A program made the translations under genes and the position numbers. Of a stretch of 64,000 nucleotides of DNA, positions 35,141 to 46,888 are shown piece after piece. The stretch spans positions 3,371,155 through 3,435,154 of the forward strand of contig OZ014422.1 in the NCBI GenBank assembly GCA_963965975.1, written 5' to 3'. Source of the DNA: Xestospongia bergquistia. Lineage: Eukaryota; Porifera; Demospongiae; Haplosclerida; Petrosiidae. Numbering within the stretch: the stretch's first letter is position 1; the number at the start of each line of letters is the position of its first letter. The notes under the pieces are model-generated. The model was given only the letters and a program-made list of their open reading frames with translations. It was not told the DNA's origin and made no database searches.

Positions 35141-36945
35141 TTGAGTCTTTAGATTTGTTTGGTATTCTTTTTAAAGATATAATTGATAAGCAAGTGTGTC
35201 TTACCTCAACCATATCATGATATTGTAATCATATTTTCCTTTCTAGAGCATCATCTAGGGGCATTGTTAGAGATTGAGCACCATAATATACATAAGCTAA
35301 TCAGCTAGAAATATAGCTTTATTGCCATTCATTCTCTTGCTCTATTCTTTTGTCTACTCTTTACAAAAGTTATTTAGTTCTGATAAAGTAAATAAAATAT
35401 ATAAGATAGAAGAGAACTGGATACCTGTGATCAATCAGCAAGGTAGTTTGTGTACAATTATTGTGTTGTCTTCACCATCTGACTCTGCACTCATTAGTGT
35501 AATGTGATGTCTTGCCACCTTCCCTCTCCCTCTCATACACATGCTTAGTGCATCCTTCAAACATTGATAAGACTTATGTAATGTCTTTTCGAAACTTTCT
35601 TAATTGTTCTGATTTCTCCTCTTTGCCAGGTAAACTTTCATTATAATCTTGTCTTATAATCTCATATAATCTTTTACAAGCTTCCATTTATAATACAAAA
35701 ATATCATTTAATTCAATGATTCCATTAGTTTTAGTAAATTTGTCAGAAACATTCTCCTTTAGCTCTGGTATTAATTTCTCCTGACATTGGTATTCTCTTT
35801 GCTAATGCAGCTGCAGTCATATATAATAGACTACGTTCATAAACAATTAATCTTACCTTTCTTCAAGATTAAACTGATGCTCAAAGCTGTCATGTAACTT
35901 CCTTGCTTTTTCCTATAAAAATGCACGATCTATATTATTTGTGTGCATTACTTGATAAAACACTCACTGATAGAATTCAATCCTAACTTTCTTCCTTCTC
36001 AGATAATATAGTATCTTCATGGATTATCTCCTTAAATACTTCTTCAAGTACTGTCTTAAAATATCCTGATTATTTATAAATCTCTCTACGGCCTCCTATG
36101 CTGAATAACATCATACAATATTTCAATTATGCCAGGTTGTGGAGGTAAACTCTGTAACAAGTGTCGTGATCATATCAGATACATTATAACAATGATAGGG
36201 TCACTGCCATCATGAAGAGCAAGTCTTACACTAGATAGAAGTGATGAGGTAGATGGAGAAGCGATGGTTGAAAAGTCATTAGAAGGTAACCAAGCAACAT
36301 TGGTGTTTTTATCGCCAAGGCATAGCTCTCGATTTCTGTTCCAACTGTAAGGTGTAGATTGACTTTAGTGTATCTAGTGTAACATATCAATAGGAGAGAA
36401 AAACATAGGTCCTGTTTCGACGTTGTTATTGATGTCATCATGGGCTTTGTCTCTTTGGAGTTAATGTCGAACCATCACATCGGCTGTAAAAGTTTTTACG
36501 AGAGATATTCAAGCTTGAAGGTGTATTTCTACTGTCAGCATTATCAAAAGTCCCGCTTCTCTTTAATTATAATGAGAAGGTGGAGCAAATAACTAATTAC
36601 AATAAGATTGAATTTTAATATCTTCAACTTTACGTTACCCTGCCTTCCAAATACATTAAAGGCAATGTATTATTGAGTATGGTTTGGAACTGGATGGAGC
36701 TTCAGATACTGGGACCAATGCTACAATGAGTTATAGAATCACAGACTAATAGTTGTCTCTCTAGTCATTTCTAAGGTTTTTTTAACAATATTATAGTCAT
36801 ATTATTCATGTATATAAACTGTTGGATTTTTGTTTTATATAATTAATTAAAATGCACAATGTGAATATTTACAACGTTAATACAATGGTATAAAGACAGT
36901 GATATTATGGATGAAATATTTAAGATAATTTTACAATCATGACAA
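35141..36945. other. Interval with decayed coding-like stretches
   Basis: Two minus-strand stretches look coding by composition. One, at about 36180-36330, includes GDKNTNVAWLPSNDFSTIAS; the other, at about 35990-36110, includes EDILRQYLKKYL. Neither could be extended across splice sites or recognised. The rest is AT-rich without signal. Confidence 0.25.
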
Positions 36946-37342
36946 AAGGAATTGTAATATATACATTGTATAAACAACAATTGTATTAATAAATGTATAT
37001 ATTACAACAATGTTACAATTGTTGTAATACATTGTATAAACATGACAAAAGGAATTGTAATATATACATTGTATAAACAACAATTGTATTAATAAAATTA
37101 ATGTATATATTACAACAATGTTACAATTGTTGTAATACATTGTATACATTGTATAAAAGAGAGTGGTATTAATAATGTATATATTACAACAATGTTACAA
37201 TTGTTGTAATATATACATTGTATAAACAACAATTGTATTAATAATGTATATTCTACAACAATGTTACAATTGTTGTAATATATACATTGTATATATTGTA
37301 TTAATAACGTATATATTACAACAATGTTACAATTGTTGTACA
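36946..37342. repeat. Palindromic minisatellite, about five units
   Basis: Units of about 75-100 bp, each containing acaacaatgttacaattgtt (itself a palindrome) and its neighbour atatacattgtataaacaac. Units alternate so that neighbouring copies also pair in inverse orientation. Long YNNCN-type reading frames on the minus strand are by-products of the repeat. Confidence 0.9.
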
Positions 37343-37664
37343 AAATATGTAATATATCATGTATATATATGACACCTAAAAAATACATGGTAAAAAATAC
37401 ATGGTACATTTTTGTTGGTATATTTACAATGGTAATTACACAAAAATCCGATATATATATTTACAACATAAAAACAATGAATGTATTCAATATATTTTTC
37501 CTGTGGTTACAGACATGTTATATTTGTTACAATGACTTGGTTAGTTGATCCAGTACTGGATGGAGGTTTATGGGACCAGATGCAGACCAATGTGCCTAGT
37601 TGTCACTTCAAATATAGTGTCCTGACAGCTTGACAGATTTAATCTTGCATAAGAACTATATGAT
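37343..37664. other. Short interval before the candidate pogo element
   Basis: AT-rich, continuing the composition of the satellite for about 150 bp; no gene supported. Confidence 0.4.
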
Positions 37665-38329
37665 TAGAGTAAATTACACAAGAACGGACGTATCACTTTC
37701 GGCCGCATCTAGCAAGATAAACTACCAAGAGAACTGGCATTTCTAACTTACTGTTGTAAACTACGACCTGATTAATTAATATACCAAGTGCTTTGAAAGT
37801 TTTAGGAAGCTTCTGTGAATAGCGACAAGGTTTTGAAAAAAATTTTCGGAGGCAGCAGTAAGCGGACAAGTATGATGTAAAATCGTTCAATTGCCAAAAT
37901 TCCTTCAATAACCAAGCAAAGCGAGAAGGCTACGGCCGTTGTTATCAAGTAACAATGGAACTACAACAGTATAATCAAACTTTTTAAATCTGCTAACACA
38001 TCGTTATTTTTCAGAGGAAATTTGCTAAGTAGGTGGGGCTATGATTATTCGACCACACTTGCACGTGTCAATAGAAGTCAGATAAGACTACTAAGCGTCA
38101 TCATCACAGATATTCTGAAAGGTACGATAAGATTAGATACTCAATAGATTTATTTGTGGCATGTCACATAGTCTATAATGCTAATACTACTGTATTATAG
38201 TGACTTTAGTAATTGGTTTAAGTATAATTGTACTGATGTATGATTCTCACCTTGACGTCTCAAATTGTTGCCTGAGCTTGAGTGACAATTAAAATTGACA
38301 TTTTTTGCCAAACACCTATTTGGATGTTC

Positions 38330-38961
38330 ATTGTCTCTAGTGTTGTTTTAGTTAACTATAAGTAATACTAAAATATTTTTAGTGGAGAGTAAAAATTTTA
38401 GTTAACTATAACGAAAACTGTAACTAATACTTTTTTCAAATGTTACTATAACTAATACTTTTTTCAAATGTTACTATAACTAAACTAAAATTAAAACTTT
38501 CCTTTGAACTATAACTAATACTATATTAAATAACCTCAATTTTATTAGTTATTAACCACATAGAATGTGTAAAGCATTTAACATAATTATCATGTTAGGT
38601 AGTGCATACCTGAGTTGTTTGTGGGTTTAACCTTCCATGCATGAGTGATTTTCTAGTTATTATAGTTAAGCTTAACTAGAAAGCATGCTTACAGCTAGTA
38701 TAGCAGCTGGTCCTGGCAGGCCAAGAAAAAGTGGAGTATGTATCTTCCTGAAGAAAACAAAAGTGTTTGCTTGTTAAATATGACTATAACTAATGCTATA
38801 ACTAAATTAAATTTCACATTTATACTATAACTAATACTACTAAATTAAAATTAGTATTAATACTATAACTAATACTATAACTAAAAATAAATTTTACCTT
38901 TTGCTATAACTAAACTAAAACTAAAACACCTTATGTCTACTAAAACAACACTAATTGTCTC
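38330..38961. mobile_element. hAT deletion derivative with 8-bp duplication
   Basis: The ends TAGTGTTGTTTTAGT (38338-38352) and ACTAAAACAACACTA (38939-38953) are perfect inverted repeats and fit the hAT start consensus. They are flanked by a perfect 8-bp duplication ATTGTCTC (38330-38337 and 38954-38961). The 616-bp body is filled at both sides with ctataactaatact subterminal motifs. The centre keeps a short coding relic AGPGRPRKSGVCIFLKK (about 38705-38755), which resembles the start of the BED finger of hAT transposases. It therefore looks like an internally deleted copy of a longer element. Confidence 0.9.
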
Positions 38962-39999
38962 CATAAGTATAAAACATGGCATAAGACACCTTGGAGATTT
39001 TCCTATCTCTCTTACATCCATATTCAAGATTTTCATGCACATACCTTCAAAAGAAACATTTTCCATAATAAAATAATTAACTATGACATTGACAATGTTC
39101 CCATTACTTTAAAGGAAAACTAGAATAGCCATCTGATAGAGTTGAGGCTAATTAACTTACATATTATTGATGTCTGCTTTCTTATTTGAGATATATATAC
39201 CCGATTGAAGTGCTAAAGTTATTGGGAGTGTTCTCAAGTATGGAAAAACAAACTGGAGAGCTTTATCAGACTTTTAGTTGTGAAGAAAGCATAATTTTTA
39301 TGTTAAGGTCTTTTCACTTTTTGTTGCCATTAGAACCAAAAGTGCAATAGCAAGTTACAGCTTTCATATTAATAGCCTAGGGCTTTCCCCATATGACTTT
39401 TTAGTAATATTTTAGCCCAAAAAAGGTCTTTGTTGTGATGGTGACCAGCACTGACAAGATTACAGCAGGATAACACCATACACTGCCAAATTTTTAAGGA
39501 AGTATATTTTTGACAAATAGCTTCTTTGGGAGCATTTGCAAGTGGAAATTTTCAAGAATTTCCTATTGCTCTCATCATAAAATTGTACAATTTATAAGTT
39601 GCAAAATTCACAAATATTCTTCAAAAATTTTGCAGTGAATGATGGTTTAGCTTATAATAGTTCTATATCTAAATCTAAGGCCAAATTATACAAGCATAGG
39701 GACTAGCATATATTATGTCATTGTCATTTGTGGTGTCATTCTATTTGTAAATCCTTGGCAAACCCAATGAGATCTACAAGTGTACATTACTAATTTAAAA
39801 ACAAAGTGGATGAACCCAGTCCTTAATGCACTAGTGTTGTAATAGCCTTTTGTTAAATAATTTTTGTCTACTGCTGCTACACTTAGATTATTACAATCAT
39901 TTATGTTTAGATCAGTCTTCAAATGTTTGATCTGGGCAACCAAGTACATATAGAGGTAAATTCTATAGTGTTACTTATTCTGCATCAACCGATATTATC
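38962..39999. other. Non-coding part of the candidate pogo element
   Basis: No supported gene. AT-rich sequence upstream of the degenerate repeat exons at about 40010. Confidence 0.4.
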
Positions 40000-40004
40000 G
40001 CAAT

Positions 40005-40175
40005 AATAACTCAAACACATTCTCTATCTGAAAAGGTATTAAGTCTCCAATAGGTCAGTTTCCAATTGTATTTTCCTTTGATGTTGTTATGCACCTAGTG
40101 TCTCACTTTAACTCAAGTACTCTCTTTCAAACACATTCTCAATATCTCAAGACAGCTAGTAACAAATCTCTGATA
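40005..40175 (+). repeat. Two degenerate copies of the mini-exon repeat, upstream of the HTH exon
   Basis: At 40010-40062 (ctcaaacacattctctatct ... aagtctccaatag|gtcag) and 40112-40172 (ctcaagtactctctttcaaa ... ctgatag|gtagg) there are eroded versions of the 115-bp repeat that forms the main array at 42.06-43.36 kb. They lie before the ATG of the HTH-containing exon. They could be the tail of an older tandem copy of the same gene. Confidence 0.6.
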
Positions 40176-40240
40176 GGTAGGTTGTGTATGTTATTCATCT
40201 ATCATTGACATACTTATCTGTAGTCTTTGCGTTCCATCAA

Positions 40241-43200
40241 ATGGCAAGTAAATCACTTCCTCTTAGTGGGCGTGTACTCTATTCATCCAAGTTCACACAT
40301 GACATTCCACAATCTTGTTCTGCTCGACCTCTAAAATATAAAACTTGGACTTCTGAGAACTTAGAATGGGCATGTCAAGCAGTTGTGAGTGGATTGTCAT
40401 TGAGACAGGCAGCAGAAGAGTATCAAATCCCTAAATCTACTATTCAAGATCATGTTTCGGGAAAAGTTTTAAGTGGTAGCAAGAGTGGTCAAAAATATCT
40501 AACAGATGAAGAAGAAGAAGAGCTGGTAACATTTTTATTGGAAACCGCAAAAATAGGATTTCCACGTACAAGGAAGGAAGTGATATCGATAGTACAAGCT
40601 ACAGTTGGTAGGAAAGGGAGGAATGTTACAGTTTCTAGTTGGTGGGAGGGATTCAGGAAACGAGATTCAGAACTTTCTCTCCGAATTACTGAGTAAATTG
40701 CTAACAATCGTGCTTCAGCCTGCACCCCAGACGTCTTGAGTAATTATTTCGATATTTTAGAGCAAACAATTCAAGAAAACAACCTTTTGTCAAAGGTGAA
40801 CCTTTTGTCACAAGATTCACCTTTTCAAAACTATTTAGTGAGGCATGGGCATGTGCAATGACGATGAAAAATATTCAAGCTGAATTCAAATACACAGGAA
40901 TCTACCCCTTTGAACAGGGATGCTATTGTTCCATCAAGAAAAGATGCCACAATCACACTTGCACAGCACACATGACTGAAATTTAGACCACTATATAGCC
41001 CTGCACGACGATACAGGCCTCCCATTACTCAAAAAGCTGTATTCACAGAAGAGGAAGAATCAAGATTTCAAAAAAAGTTTCAAGAAGGTTATGATATTAC
41101 TTCTGATGATCGTTATAACCAATGGAAAAAAAAGCATCAATCAACTAACAATGGTAGTGAATTCGTTGATCAAGAGCTTGATTTGAGTTCCCAATTCTCC
41201 CACAATGACACAGTTGCTAATGATGCCACCACTTGTATGTTTTATCAATACCTATATTACCCACCAGATACTAGATACCCATATTACCCACAAGACACTC
41301 TTCCATATTTTCCATTTTTTGTGCCAGCATTTGATCCTCGTTTTCAAAGTTGTCCTTCCACTGCAAGTGCTGAAAGTAATACGTATCCTTTTGTCTGTCA
41401 TTCTCCTGAACAACCTTCACAATCTGCAGTTCTTCAAAAATCATCCATTTTTTCAAAGATTTTAGAAGAAGAAAGATCATTACCCTTTTGTAAGCTTCCA
41501 GTTATACCACAAAAGAAGTCTGGAAAAGTCTTAACAAGTGCAGAGAATCGTATAGCAATTGAAGAAAAAGAGAAAATGAAATTAGAAGAAATGAGAAAGA
41601 AGGAAGAAAAAAAAGAAAAAAGAAGTAAGTATATACATAGATACTGCAACTTACACATTCTTACTTTGATTAGATCAAGCTAGGATAGCTCAGTTAAAAA
41701 AAAGTGAGAATGACATACCCAAATTTTGATTCCTCAATATTGTTATAGAAAGTTCTTGCTCTAAAAAGTCCTGTACTGGTTCAGCCCCTATTAGCAGTTC
41801 TCAATCTACATCAAACAATCCCACTGAAGGTAGGTATTTGCATAATTTCATCTTAAGTTTAGCACCTTTTCAGCCAGTATCAATGATGGTACTGTTATAT
41901 TATACTGTGGTTATAGGTTGCTCATTGTTTACAATGTCTGAAGAGCTAGAGAACAGTTTAAATGAAGGTATAGTGTTAATTTATTGAATTAGTTTATATA
42001 CCACATCAGGTGCTGCAGGTATCTCCAAGTCTCCAATAGGTTAGTTTGTCTGTTATCCTCTATATTATTCATTGGTATAATAATCTAGCCTCTAGTATTC
42101 AATCTCGGACACATTCTCGGTCTCAAACGTCAACCACTGTCAAGTCTCCAATAGGTCAGTTTGTCTGTTATCTTTTCTATTATTCATTGTTATAATAATC
42201 TAGCCTCTAGTACTAAGTTAGGGACATGTTCTCAATCTCAAAAGGCAACCAATGTCAAGTCTCCTATAGGTTAGTTTGTCTGTTATCTTTTATATTAATC
42301 ATTGTTATAATAATCTAGCCTCTAGTACTCAATCTTGGACACATTCTTGGTCTCAAAAGGCAACCTCTATCAAGTCTCCAATACTTCAGTTTGTCTGTTA
42401 TCTTTTTTGTTATTCATTGTTATAATAATCTAGGCTCTAGTACTCAATCTCAGACACGTTCTCGATCTCAAAAGACAATCTCTGTCAAGTCTCCTAGAGG
42501 TCAGTTTGTCTATTTCTTTTATATTATTCATTGTTATAATAATCTAGCCTCTAGTACTATGTTAGGGACATGTTCTCAATCTCAAAAGGCAACCACTGTT
42601 GAGTCTCCAATAAGTCAGTTTGTCTGTTATCTTTTATATTATTTGTTGTTATAATAATCTAGTCTATGGTACTCAGTCTCAGACACGTTCTCAGTCTCAA
42701 AAGGCAACCTCTGTCAAGTCTCCAATAGGTCAGTTTGTCTGTTTTCTTCTATATTATTCATTGTTATAATCTAGCCTCTGGTACTCAGTCTCGGACACAT
42801 TCTAATAGTCTAGCCTCTGGTACTCAGTCTCGGACACATTCTCATTCTCAAAAGACAATCACTGTCAAGTCTCAAATAGGTCAGTTTGTCTGTTATTATT
42901 TGTATTATTTTTGGTATAATAATTTAGCCTCCAGAACTATATTACGGACACGTTGTGGGTCTCAAAAGGCAACCAATGTCAAGTCTCCTATAGGTCAGTT
43001 TGTCTGTTATCTTCTATATTATTTATTGTTATTATAATCTAGCCTCTAGTACTCAATCTCAGACACATTCTCGGTCTCAAAAGACAAGCACTGTCAAATC
43101 TCCTATAGGTCAGTTTGTCTATTTCTTTTATATTATTCACTGTTATAATAATATAGCCTCTGGCACTCAGTCTTGGAAACTTTCTCAGTCTCAAAAGGCA

Positions 43201-43594
43201 ACCTCTGTCAAGTCTTCAATAGGTCAGTTTAACTGTTATCTTTTATATTATTTATAGTTATGATAATCTAGCCCCTAGTACTCAGTCTCTGACACATTCT
43301 CAGTTTCAGACAAGTTCTGAATTTCAAGAGACAACCATTGTTGAGTCTCCAATAGGTATGTATAACAAATATATTGCTCACTTGCAATAATATTTAATGT
43401 ATTTAATATTTGATGTATAAAAGTACTGCATTTGCAGGCAGGGGGAGTTTGGCAGAATGATTTATTGTGACAATGCAAATTGCTCAATTGGCTGGTGGCA
43501 TTTTGAATGTGCTAATCTTAAGAGAAAACCAAGAGGGACTTGGTATTGTTCTCTATGTGATAATGTATCTAAACTAGATGAACCAAATTCTTGA
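40241..43594 (+). pseudogene. pogo/Tigger-like transposase gene: psq and CENP-B HTH, core deleted, Ser-rich exon array, PHD finger
   Basis: The ATG at 40241 (MASKSLPLSG) opens an exon with a psq-type HTH (WTSENLEWACQAVVSGLSLR, then QAAEEYQIPKSTIQDHVSGK) and a CENP-B/Tc5-type HTH (DEEEEELVTFLLETAKIGFP, then VTVSSWWEGFRKRDSELSLR), as in pogo transposases. A stop follows at 40694, then NNRASACTPDVLSNYFDILE to ENNLL. The DDE core that should follow is missing. The C-terminal part resumes at about 40865 (FKYTGIYPF, then FTEEEESRFQKKFQEGYDIT and KVLTSAENRIAIEEKEKMKL), with a Lys/Glu-rich end. Small phase-1 exons follow at about 41752-41828, 41918-41969 and 42009-42043, then the mini-exon array, and finally a PHD finger exon (about 43424-43594): CICRQGEFGRMIYCDNANC, HFEC and WYCSLC, ending at TGA 43592. 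Transposase activity is not possible without the core; the HTH plus PHD parts could still be a chromatin-binding gene. Confidence 0.7.
42056..43360 (+). repeat. Array of 11 tandem mini-exons with their introns, period about 115 bp
   Basis: Each unit holds an intron end (taataatctag), an exon and a donor (atag|gtcagt). Exons: 42089-42154, 42204-42269, 42319-42384, 42434-42499, 42548-42613, 42663-42728, 42775-42879, 42928-42993, 43043-43108, 43157-43222 and 43272-43355. Nine are 66 nt, one is 105 nt (an internal 39-nt duplication) and one is 84 nt: all multiples of three. All start and end in phase 1, so any can be skipped or added without frame change. The consensus peptide is SSTQSRTHSRSQKATTVKSP. 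The third unit has lost its donor (atac|ttcagt). Introns are only about 49 nt. Confidence 0.9.
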
Positions 43595-44309
43595 ATGTCA
43601 TTTAATGAAACTTTTAATTGACCACCTAAAAAACTGAGTACATGTTACCATATATGCTTGCATAATGTAACATCTTGTCAGTTGTCATTGAACTTTTTAA
43701 CAGCCTTTACTTTATTATAATATACATTGCCTACCTATATGTGTTAGTGAATAATCATGGCCACACCTATTCAGCTGATTTCCTGAACAACTATTTGTTT
43801 TTAGATAATAAAGTTTTAATTGTATGACTTTTATAGTTCACTCATTACTTGATAAAAATAGCCATAGCTTATGAGTGTAGACAATATATTTAGATTATGA
43901 GACTATTTTAAATAGATCAATCAATAATAATAATGGATAAAACAAACATTACCTTTACGAGAAGGAGACTTATTAGTAATCAGGTATTATTCAGAATTTG
44001 AAAATTAGAAAAATATAATTTCATTATGAATAGAGTGCAGTTACAGATAGTGAAACACAATAAGTTCTGAACCAATAACTCAGTAATCATTTAAAAGCAA
44101 TCACATCTATTAAATGCACAAATAAATGCCCAGAAAAGCACCTTGCAAGCGTGGACGATTTTATCAACCACACCTACTCAGCTAATTTTTGTCGAGAAAC
44201 TCTCATCAGTTAACAGAAAATAGAACTTTAAGTATACTGTTGTAGCTCAGTCAGTACATGATAGCTAAGACCATAGTTCTCTTGCTCAGCTTTGTTCTTC
44301 AAGGAGTTT
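43595..44309. other. 3' flank of the PHD exon inside the candidate element
   Basis: AT-rich, no gene supported. The weaker part of the right inverted end begins at about 44310. Confidence 0.4.
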
Positions 44310-44541
44310 GAGGAACTGGATGAATTTACATGATACTCGTCCGCGCACCCATGCTTCCGATTTTTTTTTGGAAAAGACTGTCGCTGCTCAGAGGAGCTTT
44401 CTGAATCTTTTATAATCCCTTAAATGTGTTTTGATATCAGTGAAATTCATTTCAGTATTTTAGAAATGCCAATTCTCTTGGTAGTTTATCCTGCTAGATG
44501 CGGCCGAAAGTGATATGTCCGTTCTTGTGTAATTTACTCTA

Positions 44542-44639
44542 CTAACTTTGTTTATATTTATGTCATATTATTATTGTACAGTTAAGAATATGCTTTTATA
44601 TACAAGGTCACAGGTAGGTTGTTCAATATTATATATAAT

Positions 44640-44675
<36 letters not shown>

Positions 44676-45507
44676 AAGATTTTGATACTGAACTTTCGTA
44701 AGTAAAACATATGCATATATGCATAAATATTTTGATACTTAATACATTGTTGCTGTGACTGTTACTACTGTTGACCAGATGCACTTAACTCAGATTCCCA
44801 TCAAATTATTTCTTTTAAACGATAGATGAATCCATCTTCATCAGTGCCAATGAGTTGTTCATACTTCATATTAAATTTCATTTGATTTATTTAGATTTGA
44901 TTTCATCTATTTCTAATAAAAATGAAGTCAATGCAATCACAAAGTACACATATACCTGGTTAGCTGTTGTAGCCACTTCAAAGATCTTAAATAGATCTTT
45001 TCTACTATTGACTTGTAGGGCAGTCATTAACATACTTCAATGCACCTTGAATCAGCAACAGAATTTTTATCATATTTATGCTTTCAGTTACTTTTGCCTC
45101 ATTGTTAAGGATTGTATACAAAGAACAAAATGCATATCTAGCTTTTGCGTGGGTGCAAAGATACTGAATCTTCAGCTACTGTTACTAATGCAGAATGGTA
45201 AAAGACATAGGAAGGTAGAGATAGCAATGCATGCATGATGACATTTGATAAATAATTAGAAGTGTGGCACAGTATTTCTGAGAATTAATTGATGAAACAT
45301 TTCCTGTGAGGATTTCAAATAGTCTTTCTAATAATGGTGAAAGATAAATTCCTCATTGAAATGGCATAGAGGGTGTGAGTAGGAAAATGATAATTATTAT
45401 CTTACTATTATAGTAAACATTAAATTATTAGTTATGATTATCATTCCAGTTCTCAGCTCAAACAATACTATGATTTATGATAGGAAATAACTACTGTGTA
45501 GTTACAG
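44542..45507. other. Interval with a TA/TG microsatellite
   Basis: A TA then TG dinucleotide tract lies at about 44638-44674. The open stretch 44855-45238 has no motif and ordinary intergenic composition. No gene is supported. Confidence 0.4.
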
Positions 45508-45960
45508 TTAGATTGTCAATAGCATTTCCATTTCCACTAATATTTTGACTCTATCAATTACTTGTTGTACTAATCCCACTTCAGAAAAACCAAGATGATC
45601 AGAAATGGACACATCAAACACATTATCTGATAATGCAGTATCAACTCCTATTCCTCTCAATATACTCACCTTTACTTAGCAGAGGTAATTTTACATCAGC
45701 ATCAGCTTTTAGATTAGTACCAAGTTTAAATAGATGGATATATAACTACATAATCAAGAAGTTTGTTTCACATAATGGCATGATTAGCTTCAAATTTCCA
45801 CTTCCTCCAGCTCATAAAATCAACATGTCTTTCTGTTGCCTCCTTTCTCCATGTGCACAACATTGGAGTGATCTTTTTCATTGATCCTCACAAGAAACCT
45901 CTTTACATACTGAGCTTTTATAATCCAGTCATATAAAACACCATTTTGTCTTGTGACATA
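45508..45960 (-). pseudogene. Phosphagen (creatine/arginine) kinase pseudogene, C-terminal part
   Basis: Minus-strand blocks in order: RFLVRINEKDHSNVVHMEKG (about 45900-45830), matching the FLVWVNEEDHxRxxxMEKGG block of the catalytic domain; a degenerate stretch with [30 protein letters not shown] (about 45735-45672); then in a new frame [20 protein letters not shown] and [20 protein letters not shown] to a stop at 45508. The order and spacing match creatine/arginine kinases, but about 20 residues before GVDTA are missing. There are stops and frame changes, and the N-terminal domain is not visible. The family transfers phosphate between ATP and a guanidino compound. This copy cannot make it. 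Confidence 0.82.
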
Positions 45961-46883
45961 CATGTAAACAAATTCATTGTGACTCTGATATTCTATATAA
46001 TACAACTAAAGACACATATCTTCATCAATCTATTATAAACCTAATACACAACCTAGCATTATGACATCAATAACTGTTTGTATCTGGAGAATTATTTAGC
46101 ATCAATCACTGGTTGTTGCTTCACTTTAATCTTAAGTTTGATTATGGACTTTATACTTAAACATGATCAGACATCAGTTTGTAGGTTGTGCATGCAGATC
46201 ATTTTTTATGATGGTTTGAGTCACACATGGTCTTGTACTTATTTTATTGTCCTCCATTTATAATGCATACTTAACATGTAATATTGACCCGTTTTTTTGA
46301 CATAACCTGATGTCAGACCCTCCATACATTTGTCAATTAACTTATTCTGACCTTCAGTTTTAAACTTGTGACAGAAGTTGTCTAATCTTATTGTCTTATT
46401 GAACCCCCTTGTGCCTCATATAATCCTGAATTGTTAACCATATATGTCTGTCATATAAGGCAATCCCTCATTTTCTGTCATACATTTGTGAATTGTCAAT
46501 CCTCTGTGTCTGTCATGTTACTATCATGTTTGATTGTCATTATGACACTACTAGTTTACTAATTACTATTAATTATACTAATCTCTGCTATCTATTCTTT
46601 ACATTTGCTCATTACATGATAGATATCTATGGTTTTTAGTGATATCTAATTTCATTTTTATAATTATATTAATGTACAACATTTACCAACATTTGGAATT
46701 TCTGGATGTATGACTGGTATTGATATTTACCAGTATTTCCCTTTCAAACAAGACCTTTCGTTCATTTTCATAAATATCAACCATTTTAATTCATTTGTAT
46801 TTGAATCTTACATTTCATCTATGGTCAATGACTAACTTTTAACGACACCAAAAATTTCATATTTTTATTGGTAATGATTCTAT
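45961..46883. other. Intergenic interval before the gypsy element
   Basis: No gene supported. Contains loosely repeated tgtcatataa and gtctgtcat motifs that resemble those at 30.2-30.4 kb. Confidence 0.35.
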
Positions 46884-46888
46884 GTTAC

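Larger units (their letters stand above)
37665..44541 (+). mobile_element. Candidate long-ended pogo-type element flanked by TA
   Basis: The left sequence from 37667 (gagtaaattacacaagaacg) recurs inverted ending at 44539. The outer 80 bp of each end (37667-37746 and 44460-44539) differ at only a few sites, and weaker similarity continues inward to about 37960 and 44310. Each end is flanked by TA (37665-37666 and 44540-44541), the duplication used by Tc1/mariner/pogo elements. A pogo-type gene (40241-43594) lies inside. A rival reading is an inverted pair of duplicated last exons: both ends encode EMP(V/I)LLVVY(L/P)ARCGRK then stop, preceded by an AG acceptor. But identity continues beyond the stop codon out to the TA. 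An internal hAT (38338-38953) inserted later. Confidence 0.5.

Noticed and set aside
36937-37409. Long minus-strand reading frames over the palindromic satellite
   Set aside because: They repeat the same YNNCNIV string and follow the satellite unit, with no start context or domain.
37693-37908. Minus-strand ORF ending ARCGRK as a stand-alone gene
   Set aside because: It overlaps the left inverted end of the candidate 6.9-kb element, and the matching ARCGRK stretch is at the right end; I kept the gene-duplicate reading only as an alternative.
41183-41683. Separate gene starting MSSQFSHNDTVAND
   Set aside because: The frame is the C-terminal continuation of the pogo-type gene (FQEGYDITSDD before it, LTSAENRIAIEEKE inside it), not an independent gene.
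42056-43360. Regular 115-bp repeats might suggest a CRISPR array or a simple satellite
   Set aside because: Repeats and spacers are not distinguishable as in CRISPR, the DNA is eukaryotic, and each unit has splice sites around an open in-phase exon.
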